A DNA stretch of 64,000 nt, from positions 1-64,000 of the forward strand of contig NZ_BMRN01000009.1 in NCBI RefSeq assembly GCF_014648655.1. Reading direction: 5' to 3'. The notes beneath the pieces are model-generated. The model ran no database searches and was not told the DNA's origin. It worked only from the letters and a program-made list of their open reading frames with translations. A program made the translations under genes and the position numbers. Each line of letters opens with the position of its first letter. Within the stretch, counting starts at the first letter, position 1. Shown here piece after piece: positions 10,497 through 18,706 of this stretch. Origin of the DNA: Streptomyces atratus (GTDB taxonomy: Bacteria > Actinomycetota > Actinomycetes > Streptomycetales > Streptomycetaceae).

Positions 10497-10527
10497 ACCG
10501 AGTACCACTATACTGTATCACCGAGTA
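10497..10527 (-). promoter_or_regulatory. PadR operator/promoter candidate
   Basis: ACCGAGTA occurs at 10497-10504 and again at 10520-10527 (23-base period). On the minus strand TATAGT (10507-10512) lies between the copies and could be the -10 element of padR, so bound repressor would cover the promoter. The inverted pair GGTACT (10484-10489) and AGTACC (10501-10506) overlaps it. Confidence 0.5.
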
Positions 10528-10540
10528 GTGGAGGCTGCCA

Positions 10541-10711
10541 GCGATCGACGAACACGGACCGGACTCTGCGATCCGCGAAGCGAAGGAAGAGATCCAATGC
10601 GACGTGGACCTCGGTCCTCTGGTGTTCGAAGGGGTCTCGCCGCCAAGACGAGACCGCATTCCACTCGTTCGTCCCCGTCGCCTCGATCACCGCCGGCACC
10701 CCACCCGGTGA
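10541..10711 (+). pseudogene. Nudix hydrolase fragment
   Basis: A 56-residue open stretch contains IDEHGPDSAIREAKEEIQCD followed by LGPLVFEGVSPP. REAKEEIQ matches the second half of the Nudix box (R-E-x-x-E-E-x-G-x), but the Gly-x5-Glu first half and the rest of the fold are missing, and a stop follows 20 residues later. Its frame begins immediately behind the padR promoter, so it may once have been a divergent gene. Confidence 0.4.
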
Positions 10712-10842
10712 GTGCTCTGACCGGGAAGGTTCGCCGGGTTGCTGGGAGGGCGGATGGCGTGCGACGACGGAGATCTGCCCAATAGGACCTCGTGCCCAGG
10801 CACGGATGTCGGAGGGTGACGATGGAACAGCCGCGGATACGC

Positions 10843-11303
10843 CTCGGACGGCGGCGTCGCACAACTCACGCAGGGTCAGTCCGGTGGCGACGTGCTTCTC
10901 AGCGATCGGCGAGTTGCTGATGAGATCGTCGCGGCCGTAGCGCACGAGCCGGTCCATCTGCCGGAGGGAGTGCTTGTCCAGCATGGCGGCGGCAAGCAGC
11001 GCCTTGCAGGTGGAGGCGTAGGCGAAGCGTTCGTCGGGCCGTGGGTGACGGTCCTGCCGCTGCCGGGTCGAGGGCGTACACCCCTGACCGGGCGTCGAAC
11101 TTCCGCTCCAGTTCGCCGAATGCGTGCTCCGTATGGGGATCGACCGGTGTCGATGCGGCGGGCTCGGTGGCGGGCGGAGTCCTGCCCGATGGGCCCGGGG
11201 AGGCGGCATCCGGCGTGGCCGTGCATCCGGAGAGTGGCAGGGCCGCGAGCCCGGCCAGTGTGGTGAGAGCGGCACGACGGGCGACAGGGCGTCGGGAGTG
11301 CAT
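10843..11303 (-). pseudogene. Class A beta-lactamase, frameshifted and truncated
   Basis: ATG 11303 with AGAAGG upstream opens a lipoprotein-like signal (RRAALTTLAGLAALPLSGC, lipobox cysteine) and a Pro/Thr linker ending in HAFGELERKFDARSGVYALD. Near 11045 the frame shifts. The catalytic region then continues in another frame as DERFAYASTCKALLAAAMLD and SLRQMDRLVRYGRDDL, with the S-x-x-K motif (STCK) intact. Homology stops at LTLRELCDAAVR (about 10843), before the SDN, E166 and KTG regions, so no enzyme can be made. A second, intact class A-like gene lies at 47126-48007. Confidence 0.75.
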
Positions 11304-11760
11304 GATGTGCGGGCCTTCTGTTCCGAGGTTCTGCGCGTCGTCGGTGCTCGGTGTGCGCATTCGGCACGAGATGCCGCTACCAGGATTGCGTGTGGCCAGG
11401 AAGAAGCATGTCGGGGACTGAGATCTCCAGTCGTGGCCGAGTGAGCCGACCGGGTTGGCACTCGATGTCGACTCCGTGTGCGCGGGCGCGTACGCCGAGG
11501 CCGTCAGCCCAGCCCTGGCCAATGGCCCTCGGCCTCCGGACGGGATGGCTGCCCGTGTGGTGCCGATAGAGCTCGGTGATGACCACGGCGCGGATGTTTG
11601 GGTCTGCCGGGGGCAGGAAGGCCCAGGCGGCGAACTCCAACTACGCGACCGCGTCCAGGCCGTGGTCGTCGCCTACGAGAGCGGACTGGTCGGCGCCGCC
11701 GCACACCGAGCCCCTTCGCAGGGCGCCGAACCGGCGCAGGCGCGGCCCGGACGGCGTGCC
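11304..11760. other. Gap with only an unassignable minus-strand frame
   Basis: A minus-strand frame from TTG 11640 (LEFAAWAFLPPADPNIRAVV...) runs 87 codons. The same frame continues upstream past a TAG into LVGDDHGLDAVA, so this may be a broken gene. I recognise no family, and no ribosome site precedes it. Confidence 0.25.
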
Positions 11761-12015
11761 TCATGTGCGGCCAGGAGACTGCCCCATATCCGTCTTCGAG
11801 TCCCCGGAGTCCTGCCGGTCGACGGCCTCGCCGCGGATCACACGAGGCGCCCCGGCCTCCCCTTCGGCGCCCTGACTCTCCTTCATCGCCTTCGCCTCGG
11901 CCTTCAGGATGCGGGCCGACTTGCCCGCGGAACGGGCAAGGTCGGGGAGCCTCTTGGCGCCCAGCACGAGTATGGCCACGATCAGGATGATCGCGATCTC
12001 ACTGATTCCGAACAT
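11761..12015 (-). CDS. tatA: TatA/TatE-family twin-arginine translocase subunit
   Basis: 84 residues with the TatA plan: a short N-terminal membrane helix (MFGISEIAIILIVAILVLGA), the conserved hinge Lys-Arg-Leu-Pro (KRLPDLARSAGKSARILK), an amphipathic helix and a charged, unstructured tail. The canonical Phe-Gly after the helix is replaced by Leu-Gly. The ATG shares one base with the stop of spo0M (TGATG), so translation is coupled. Streptomycetes use Tat heavily and usually carry a main tatA with tatC elsewhere, so this is probably an extra copy; no tatB/tatC is nearby. Confidence 0.85.
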   Translation of the reverse strand: MFGISEIAIILIVAILVLGAKRLPDLARSAGKSARILKAEAKAMKESQGAEGEAGAPRVIRGEAVDRQDSGDSKTDMGQSPGRT

Positions 12016-13046
12016 CAGTCGTCGCCGCCCTCATCCTCGTCGTCGCCCTCGAAGAAGTCCCCGACCTCGTCGACGACTTCGGCGGCGACCATGCCTCCGA
12101 CGACGCCGACCGCGAGCCCGGCCGCGCCCGCCGCGACGGCCGTGCCCATACCGGGACCGGAGCGGTGACCACCGTCGTGATGACGCTCCTCGTAATGACC
12201 GTGCCCTTGACCATGGCTGTGGTTCCCGGCGTACGGATCACCGTGTCCGTACGAGGAGCCCGCCGCGTACGCCGACCGGTGCTCGGTCAACTGCCGCAGC
12301 CAGTCGTCGACGAGCGCGCGCCAGTCCTGGTGATGGACTCCGTCGTGCGAGACGGTGAACCGGGTGAGCGCGTCGTGCCCGCCGGAGAAGAGCCCACCGC
12401 GCTTGTCGGCCTCCAGGACCACGTCCATGCCGCCCGGAGTGGCGAGGAAAGTCACCTCGATCTCGTTGACCGTGTGCGCGTACTGAGGCGCCGGGGTCAG
12501 CTCGATCTCCTGATAGAAGGGGAGTTGCTGGTTGGTGCCACCGATGCGGCCGTACTCCAGATCTGCGGACTTGAAGCCGAAGCCCAGCTGCCCGAACGCT
12601 TCGAGGATCGCCTCCTGCACCGGCAGCGGGCCCACGATGAGCTGGTCGAGGTCGCCCTTGTCCTTGGCCCCGGCCACCGACAGCTCGGTGCGCACGCCGA
12701 GGACGATGCCCAGGCCCTGCCCGTACAGCTCGGTGACCGGCGTCTCCCACGGCAGCGCGATCGAGAACGGCACACTGCGCTGCTCGCCCTCGGCGAGCCG
12801 GAAGCCGCCGCCGACGGTGAACCGGTCAAAGACGACGACGCCCTCCCCTTCTCCCTCCTCGAGCTCGGCCTCCACCCGTGCGACGAGTTCCAGCGTGATG
12901 TGCTCGATGTCGAAGTCGGAGCTGCCGCCCTTGAGCTGGACCTGGCCCGACAGGGGGCCGCCGGGTACAGCTGCCCCGGCGGTGAGGACCGTGTCGACGG
13001 TGGGGCCGCCCACACCGAGTGAGCCGAGCAGTCGTTTGAACACCAT
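12015..13046 (-). CDS. Spo0M/SpoOM-family sporulation-control protein
   Basis: 343 residues from ATG 13046 (MVFKRLLGSLGVGGPTVDTV). A GTG four codons upstream would leave its ribosome site (AAGGAA) directly abutting it, so ATG is preferred. The arrestin-like beta sandwich occupies the first ~235 residues (PGGPLSGQVQLKGGSSDFDI, SIALPWETPVTELYGQ). It is followed by a His/Gly-rich linker (HSHGQGHGHYEERHHDGGH), an Ala/Gly-rich helix and an acidic tail (FFEGDDEDEGGDD). The His-rich linker and hydrophobic tail are an extension beyond the basic Spo0M fold. In Bacillus Spo0M affects sporulation and cytoskeletal processes; the role in actinomycetes is not established. It is coupled to tatA downstream. 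Confidence 0.88.
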   Translation of the reverse strand: MVFKRLLGSLGVGGPTVDTVLTAGAAVPGGPLSGQVQLKGGSSDFDIEHITLELVARVEAELEEGEGEGVVVFDRFTVGGGFRLAEGEQRSVPFSIALPWETPVTELYGQGLGIVLGVRTELSVAGAKDKGDLDQLIVGPLPVQEAILEAFGQLGFGFKSADLEYGRIGGTNQQLPFYQEIELTPAPQYAHTVNEIEVTFLATPGGMDVVLEADKRGGLFSGGHDALTRFTVSHDGVHHQDWRALVDDWLRQLTEHRSAYAAGSSYGHGDPYAGNHSHGQGHGHYEERHHDGGHRSGPGMGTAVAAGAAGLAVGVVGGMVAAEVVDEVGDFFEGDDEDEGGDD

Positions 13047-14117
13047 CGAGGCGTTCACTTCCTTACGTGTGTACGAGGGTTGCGGGGGAGCCCGGTAACG
13101 TCATGGGAGACGCCCAAGCTCTACAGTCGTGTAGAAGCATAGGGCCGGCGAGGAGGCTTTGAGAGCCGCACGGGCGCAGGGTGCGGGAAAGTCCGAAAAG
13201 GATCGCCCAGACGGTCCGGGCAGCCGCTTGACGAGGGTGTTTTGCCGTGCTGGTGCTCCGTCTTGACTGCCGGTCAACGCCTGGTGCGCCGGTGCGGTGC
13301 GTTGCGTTGCGCGGGGTGGGCCGTGGTGCCGACACTGCCGGTATTGGCGCGCCGAGCAGATGGTGGCGCAGCCCCGGTACCGAGGGAGTCGAGGCGTTGT
13401 ACGTGGCGGTTGGCCCGGGCGATCCATGCCGCGGCTTCGGCGCTGCCATGTCCGGATGGCAGGGTCTTTGGGTGGAGGCGGCGGGCGCCGATGTACTCAG
13501 CCAGGCCCGCTGCGTGCGGTGGAGGCGGAACCGCGGGTGGCTGATCTCGGCCACGCCGCCATGCTGTGCGACGTGGGCAAGCAGGCGGCCGGCCTTGTCG
13601 CGAACGGCCGGGGATGTGTTCCTGTCATGTGTCGCAGCTGAAGTGGTGGAGCCGCCGGCGGAGGCCGTCCAGGACACCCGGGCGCCAATTGAAGTGGCGT
13701 ACCGCGCAGATGCGGTCCGCATCCGGCCGGCGGTCGGGAGCCCGGCAGTTACCGGAGGCGACCGGTGATCCGCAGACGGGTGGCCGGGTGCAGTTCTGCC
13801 ACCCTGCGCGCTGATCGGGAAACGGGGAGGGGCGCTCCGGCTGCGGTGTGGCCTGCGGCAACGTTGAGTGATGCTGGTTGATCTGCTGCTTCACGCAGAT
13901 CCTCGTCGGAGGCAACGGCCGGCAGGGACCGGGCCGGTGACGGCCGGCTCCATCCGAGATCGCGAGGACGGTCGATCACTTCGGTCAGTCGGGAGCGCTT
14001 GACGATCCATCGATTGAGCGGGTTCCGCGGTTCGGGTGTCGTCCAGGTCCGCGTGCGGGCGGAGCACGTCCTCGAGGTCCTCGTGCACGGCCTCATCGAC
14101 GAGGGCGCGGCGCATCG
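13047..14117. other. 1.07-kb region without an intact gene
   Basis: Only fragments are visible. On the minus strand around 13400-13600 one frame gives KAGRLLAHVAQHGGVAEISH and a neighbouring frame gives LAEYIGARRLHPKTLPSGHG then AAAWIARANRHVQRLDSLG. These read as one former protein split by a frameshift; I do not recognise the family with confidence (a plasmid replication or helicase-type protein is one guess). Around 13900-14110 a short minus-strand frame (VHEDLEDVLRPHADLDDTRT) has no identifiable relatives. This seems to be eroded mobile DNA. Confidence 0.35.
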
Positions 14118-15173
14118 TCAGCCGCGTCCGTGCGCCGTGCTGTCCCGCACCACGAGCCGTGTGGGCACCAGCGTTGTTCCCCGCTCCGCCTCGCCCTGCC
14201 GTACCTGGCGCAGGGCGCTCTCCACGCAGCGGCGGCCGACCTCGGCGAAGTCCTGGTGGACCGTGGTCAGCGGGGGAAGGAACGAGCCCGACTCCGGGAT
14301 GTCGTCGAAGCCGATGACCGAGACGTCCTGGGGGACCTTGCGGCCGCGCTCGTGGAGGGCGCGCAGCAGACCGAGCGCCATCTGGTCGTTGGCGGCGAAC
14401 ACCGCTGTGCAGTCTGCCTGTTCGGCCAGGTGGAGGCCCGCGCGGTAGCCCGACTCGGCTGACCAGTCGCCGCGCACGAGGGGTGGTGGCATGCGGCCCG
14501 CCTCCTCAAGTGTCCTGCGCCAGGCGTCCGTTCGACGTTGCGCCGCGTACGACGTCTCCGGTCCGGCGAGGTGCCACACCGTGCGGTGCCCGAGGTCGAG
14601 CAGATGCAGCACGGCGTCCCGCGTGCCGCCCGCCTGGTCGGTGTCGACGACCGCGTACCGGTCTCCGGCGTCCGAGTCCGCGACCACGATCTTCACGTGC
14701 GGCGGCAGCGACAGGCTCGCCGAGTCGAGCAGATGGACCTCCATGATGACAATGACCGCGTCCACCGCCAGCTCGCCCAACCGGGAGAAGGCGCCGCGTA
14801 CTTCGTCCTGGGTGGGGACCGCGACCGGCAGCAGCGTGACCGAATACCCCTCCTGTGCGGCCGATGTTGCGATGGCCTCCAGTGTGCGCACGTTGCCCGT
14901 CGTGGACAGCGTGAATGTGATCACGCCGATCGTGCGGAAATCGCCCCGCTTGAGCGCGCGGGCCGCACTGTTGGGCCGATAGCCGAGCTCCTTCATCGCC
15001 GCGAGGACCCGTTGCCGCGTCTCCTCGTTGACGCCGGGGAAGCCGTTTGAGACGCGGGACACCGTCTGCGAGGAGACACCCGCGACCCGGGCGACGTCCG
15101 CCATCGAAGCGTTCTGTGTACGGCGTCGGCCACCGGCCGTGCCTCGCGCCGGGGCACTGTCCGTTGCTCCCAC
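14118..15173 (-). CDS. LacI-family regulator of the beta-galactan locus
   Basis: 351 residues. The N-terminal helix-turn-helix and hinge helix are textbook (ASMADVARVAGVSSQTVSRV, then RPNSAARALKRG). The rest is the periplasmic-binding-like effector domain (VIVIMEVHLLDS, AVFAANDQMALGLLRALHER, DVSVIGFDDIPES). It is divergent from the sugar transporter operon, and two matching operator sequences lie in the intergenic region. By position it should repress the permease/SBP/GH42/GH30 genes until a galacto-oligosaccharide binds; the actual effector is inferred, not seen. A Pro/Arg-rich 20-residue N-terminal extension precedes the DNA-binding domain. Confidence 0.93.
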   Translation of the reverse strand: MGATDSAPARGTAGGRRRTQNASMADVARVAGVSSQTVSRVSNGFPGVNEETRQRVLAAMKELGYRPNSAARALKRGDFRTIGVITFTLSTTGNVRTLEAIATSAAQEGYSVTLLPVAVPTQDEVRGAFSRLGELAVDAVIVIMEVHLLDSASLSLPPHVKIVVADSDAGDRYAVVDTDQAGGTRDAVLHLLDLGHRTVWHLAGPETSYAAQRRTDAWRRTLEEAGRMPPPLVRGDWSAESGYRAGLHLAEQADCTAVFAANDQMALGLLRALHERGRKVPQDVSVIGFDDIPESGSFLPPLTTVHQDFAEVGRRCVESALRQVRQGEAERGTTLVPTRLVVRDSTAHGRG

Positions 15174-15262
15174 CGTTTTCCCTCACCAGCTGTCTCGTTC
15201 GTATACCGAGAGACGGACTCTTGACCGTGATCAACGGGGCGGTGTAGACATGCCGCCACCGA

Positions 15263-15278
15263 ATGTTTACGTAACCAT
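15263..15278. promoter_or_regulatory. LacI-type operator O1
   Basis: ATGTTTACGTAACCAT contains the perfect palindrome TTACGTAA with a central CG, typical of LacI/GalR operators. It lies 90 bases upstream of the LacI start and about 90 upstream of the first permease gene. Confidence 0.75.
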
Positions 15279-15306
15279 AACAGCCGTCGGCTCCTTGCGA
15301 TTCGGA

Positions 15307-15322
15307 ATGGTTACGCAAACAT
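15307..15322. promoter_or_regulatory. LacI-type operator O2
   Basis: ATGGTTACGCAAACAT equals the reverse complement of O1 with one mismatch (T to C at the centre). The centres are 44 bases apart, about four helical turns. The pair in opposite orientation suggests cooperative binding over the promoter of the plus-strand operon starting at 15366. Confidence 0.75.
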
Positions 15323-15365
15323 CGGGGTCACCACCCGCGAGGGATGTACGAGCGAGGGACGCGAG

Positions 15366-16292
15366 ATGACGACGCTTCAACCGTCGGCGGCCACAGGGCC
15401 CCGCCCGGCCGGACCACCGGCGCGACGGGCGCGCCGCTCATGGACGGGATGGGGGTTCATCGGCCCCTTCGTCCTCGTCTTCGCGCTGGTTTTCCTGGCG
15501 CCGCTCGGGTACTCGATCTATCTGAGCCTCTTCAGGACCCAGCTCATCGGCGGCACCACCTTCGTGGGCCTCGACAACTACCAACAGGCCCTGCAGGACA
15601 GTCAGTTCTGGGGCGGGGTCGGGCGCGTCGGCCTGTTCCTCCTGATCCAGGTACCGATCATGCTGGGCCTCGCCCTGCTGATCGCGCTCGCCCTCGACAG
15701 TGGCCGCCTCTACGGAAAGGACTTCTTCCGGATATCCGTCTTTCTGCCGTACGCGGTGCCCGCCGTCGTCGCCTCCCTCATGTGGGGCTTCATCTACGGC
15801 ACCCGCTTCGGACTGGTCGGCGACATCAACGACGCGTTCGGCGTGAAGCTGCCCGACCCGCTCTCCTCCGACCTGATCCTGGCGTCCATCGGCAACATCG
15901 TGACCTGGGAGTTCGTCGGCTACAACATGCTGATCTTCTACGCCGCGCTGCGTGTCGTACCGCACTCGCTGTACGAGGCCGCGGAGATCGACGGCGCGGG
16001 ACAGTGGCGCGTCATTTCGGCGATCAAGCTGCCGGCCATCCGCGGCGCGCTCGTCATCGCCACCATCTTCTCGATCATCGGCAGCTTCCAGCTCTTCAAC
16101 GAGCCCGCCATCCTCCAGAAGCTGGCACCGAACGCGATCACCACCGACTACACCCCGAACTACTACACGTACTCGCTGTCCTTCTCCGGCCAGCAGCACA
16201 ACTACTCCGCGACGGTCGCCATCGTCATGGGCGTGATCACCATGATCGTCGCCTATGTCGTCCAGCTGCGCGGCATGCGCAAGGGAGCGTGA
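15366..16292 (+). CDS. Carbohydrate ABC transporter permease 1 (MalF/LacF type)
   Basis: 308 residues, start ATG 15366 with a GAGGGA-type site. Six membrane segments begin with GFIGPFVLVFALVFLAPLGY. The EAA loop that contacts the ATPase is EAAEIDGAGQWRVISAIKLP. It precedes a second permease by 5 bases and the solute-binding lipoprotein by about 1 kb. It is predicted to import galacto-oligosaccharides released by the GH30 enzyme. No ATPase gene is present; such importers in Streptomyces usually share the global ATPase MsiK. Confidence 0.92.
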   Translation: MTTLQPSAATGPRPAGPPARRARRSWTGWGFIGPFVLVFALVFLAPLGYSIYLSLFRTQLIGGTTFVGLDNYQQALQDSQFWGGVGRVGLFLLIQVPIMLGLALLIALALDSGRLYGKDFFRISVFLPYAVPAVVASLMWGFIYGTRFGLVGDINDAFGVKLPDPLSSDLILASIGNIVTWEFVGYNMLIFYAALRVVPHSLYEAAEIDGAGQWRVISAIKLPAIRGALVIATIFSIIGSFQLFNEPAILQKLAPNAITTDYTPNYYTYSLSFSGQQHNYSATVAIVMGVITMIVAYVVQLRGMRKGA

Positions 16293-16297
16293 GCCCA

Positions 16298-17239
16298 ATG
16301 ACTGGACTGAGCACCACCACCGCCGCCTCCCGGCCCGCGGCGCCGCCGAAGTCCCCCGCCCCCCGCCTTCGCGCCCCGCGCCGCCATACCCCGGGACGCC
16401 CCAAGCGGAGTGTCCTGCTGACCGTGCTCACCGTCGTCGTCCTGCTCTACAGCCTCGTACCGCTGCTGTGGCTGCTGATCAGTGCCACCAAGACACAGCA
16501 GGGCCTGGCGGGCTCGTTCGGCCTGTGGTTCGACGGGGACTTCGCGCTGTGGGACAACATCACCCAGACCTTCACGTACCAGGACGGCGTCTTCGGCCGC
16601 TGGCTCCTCAACACTCTGCTGTACGTGGTGGTCGGCGCGGGCGGCGCCACCTTCCTCGCGGTCCTCGGCGGGTACGCGCTCGCCAAGTTCCCCTTCCCGG
16701 GCAAGCGCGCCGTGTTCGCGGTCGTCATCGGCGCGGTCGCGGTACCTACCACGGCGCTCGCCGTCCCGACGTTCCTCATGTTCAGCAAGATCGGCCTGAC
16801 CGACACCCCGTGGGCGGTCATCATCCCGTCGCTGATCTCGCCGTTCGGCCTGTATCTGATGTGGGTGTTCGCCGTCGAGGCGATCCCCACCGAGCTGATG
16901 GAGGCCGCCCGCATCGACGGTGCGGGCGAGGTGCGCACCTTCTTCCAGGTCGCGCTGCCGCTGCTCGCGCCCGGCACGGTCACCGTTCTGCTCTTCACCA
17001 CGGTCGCGACGTGGAACAACTACTTCCTGCCGTTGATCATGCTGAAGGACCCCGACTGGTACCCGCTGACCGTCGGACTCGACGCGTGGAACAAGCAGGC
17101 GTACGCGGCCGGCGGCGAGGTCGTGTTCAACCTGGTGATCACCGGCTCACTGATCACCATCGTGCCGCTGATCGCCGCGTTCCTGCTGCTCCAGAAGTAC
17201 TGGCAGTCCGGTCTCGCCGCCGGAAGCGTCAAGGAGTAG
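16298..17239 (+). CDS. Carbohydrate ABC transporter permease 2 (MalG/LacG type)
   Basis: 313 residues from ATG 16298. A long basic, Pro/Ala-rich cytoplasmic N-terminus (about 35 residues) precedes the first membrane segment (VLLTVLTVVVLLYSLVPLLW). The EAA loop is MEAARIDGAGEVRTFFQVAL. It forms the heterodimeric channel with the preceding permease. The C-terminal YWQSGLAAGSVKE is typical of MalG-class sugar permeases. Confidence 0.92.
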   Translation: MTGLSTTTAASRPAAPPKSPAPRLRAPRRHTPGRPKRSVLLTVLTVVVLLYSLVPLLWLLISATKTQQGLAGSFGLWFDGDFALWDNITQTFTYQDGVFGRWLLNTLLYVVVGAGGATFLAVLGGYALAKFPFPGKRAVFAVVIGAVAVPTTALAVPTFLMFSKIGLTDTPWAVIIPSLISPFGLYLMWVFAVEAIPTELMEAARIDGAGEVRTFFQVALPLLAPGTVTVLLFTTVATWNNYFLPLIMLKDPDWYPLTVGLDAWNKQAYAAGGEVVFNLVITGSLITIVPLIAAFLLLQKYWQSGLAAGSVKE

Positions 17240-17313
17240 GCCCAGCACTCCAGTTCAGCCTTCACCGTTTCTGAAAACCCTCTGTAGGACCACGACGAAG
17301 TGGAAGCATCGCC

Positions 17314-18654
17314 ATGTCCAAGCACCCCCGCCGCCTGCTGCGCGGCACAGTTCTCGTCTGCGCCCTCGCCCTCGGGGCGACCGCCTGCGGTGGCTCCGAC
17401 GACGGCAACTCCGGGGACAAGAAGGTCGGTTCGGCCGACATCCAGGCCGCCCTGAAGAAGGGCGGCACCGTCACCGTGTGGGCGTGGGAGCCCACCTTGA
17501 AGCAAGTCGTTGCCGACTTCGAGAAGAAGTATCCGAAGGTCGACATCAAGCTGGTCAACGCGGGCACCAACAACGACCAGTACAAGGCCCTGCAGAACGC
17601 GATCTCGGCGAGGAAGGGCGTTCCTGACGTCGCGCAGATCGAGTACTACGCGCTCAGCCAGTACGCGCTGACGAAGTCGGTCGCCGACCTCAAGCCGTAC
17701 GGAGCCGAGAAGCTCGCCGACTCCTACTCTCCCGGCCCGTGGAACTCGGTGCAGGCCGGTGACGGCATCTACGGCCTGCCCATGGACTCGGGCCCGATGG
17801 CGCTCTTCTACAACAAGAGGGTCTTCGACAAGTACGAGATTGCCGTGCCGACGACGTGGGACGAGTACGTCGAGGCGGCCCGCAAGCTGCACAAGGCGGA
17901 CCCGAAGGCGTACATCACCAGCGACCTCGGTGACGCGGGCCTGACCACCAGCCTTCTGTGGCAGGCCGGTTCGCACCCGTACAAGGTCGACGGCACCGAG
18001 GTCGGCATCGACTTCACCGACGCGGGCGCGACGAAGTACACCGAGACCTGGCAGAAGCTCATCGACGAGAAGCTCGTCTCGCCGATCGCCGGATGGAGCG
18101 ACGACTGGTACAAGGGGCTCGGCGACGGCACCATCGCCACGCTGCCCAGCGGTGCGTGGATGCCCGCCAACTTCGCCTCCGGTGTGAAGGGCGCCTCCGG
18201 TGACTGGCGCGCGGCCCCGCTGCCGCAGTGGACCAAGGGGGCGACGGGCAGCTCGGAGAACGGCGGCAGCTCGCTCGCGCTGCCCGAGCTCGGCAAGAAC
18301 AGGGAACTCGCCTACGCCTTCGTCGAGTACGTCAACTCCGGTGCGGGCGTGCAGACCCGCATCGAGAACGGCGCGTTCCCTGCGACCACGAAGGACCTGA
18401 ACTCCGAGGCGTTCCAGAACACTGAATTCCCGTACTTCGGCGGCCAGAAGGCCAACAAGGTCTTCGCCGAGTCCGCGAAGAACGTGCCCGCCGACTGGAA
18501 GTACCTGCCGTACCAGGTGTACGCCAACTCGATCTTCAATGACACCGTCGGCAAGGCCTACATCTCCGGCACGAAGCTGGCCCAGGGCCTGAAGGCGTGG
18601 CAGGACGCATCCGTCAAGTACGGCACGGAGCAGGGCTTCACCGTCGAGAAGTAG
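17314..18654 (+). CDS. Sugar ABC transporter substrate-binding lipoprotein
   Basis: 446 residues. The signal peptide ends in a lipobox (LGATAC, Cys25), so it is anchored to the outer face of the membrane. The mature protein has the family-1 extracellular solute-binding fold (GGTVTVWAWEPTLKQVVADF, YGLPMDSGPMALFYNKRVFD, DGTIATLPSGAWMPANFASG). It feeds the two permeases upstream. With GH42 and GH30 enzymes downstream the ligand is probably a beta-linked galacto-oligosaccharide; this is inference from context. Confidence 0.92.
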   Translation: MSKHPRRLLRGTVLVCALALGATACGGSDDGNSGDKKVGSADIQAALKKGGTVTVWAWEPTLKQVVADFEKKYPKVDIKLVNAGTNNDQYKALQNAISARKGVPDVAQIEYYALSQYALTKSVADLKPYGAEKLADSYSPGPWNSVQAGDGIYGLPMDSGPMALFYNKRVFDKYEIAVPTTWDEYVEAARKLHKADPKAYITSDLGDAGLTTSLLWQAGSHPYKVDGTEVGIDFTDAGATKYTETWQKLIDEKLVSPIAGWSDDWYKGLGDGTIATLPSGAWMPANFASGVKGASGDWRAAPLPQWTKGATGSSENGGSSLALPELGKNRELAYAFVEYVNSGAGVQTRIENGAFPATTKDLNSEAFQNTEFPYFGGQKANKVFAESAKNVPADWKYLPYQVYANSIFNDTVGKAYISGTKLAQGLKAWQDASVKYGTEQGFTVEK

Positions 18655-18706
18655 CACCTGAAGCCTTTGAAGTGCCTTCGCCTCATCGAACCTCGGAAGG
18701 ACCTGC

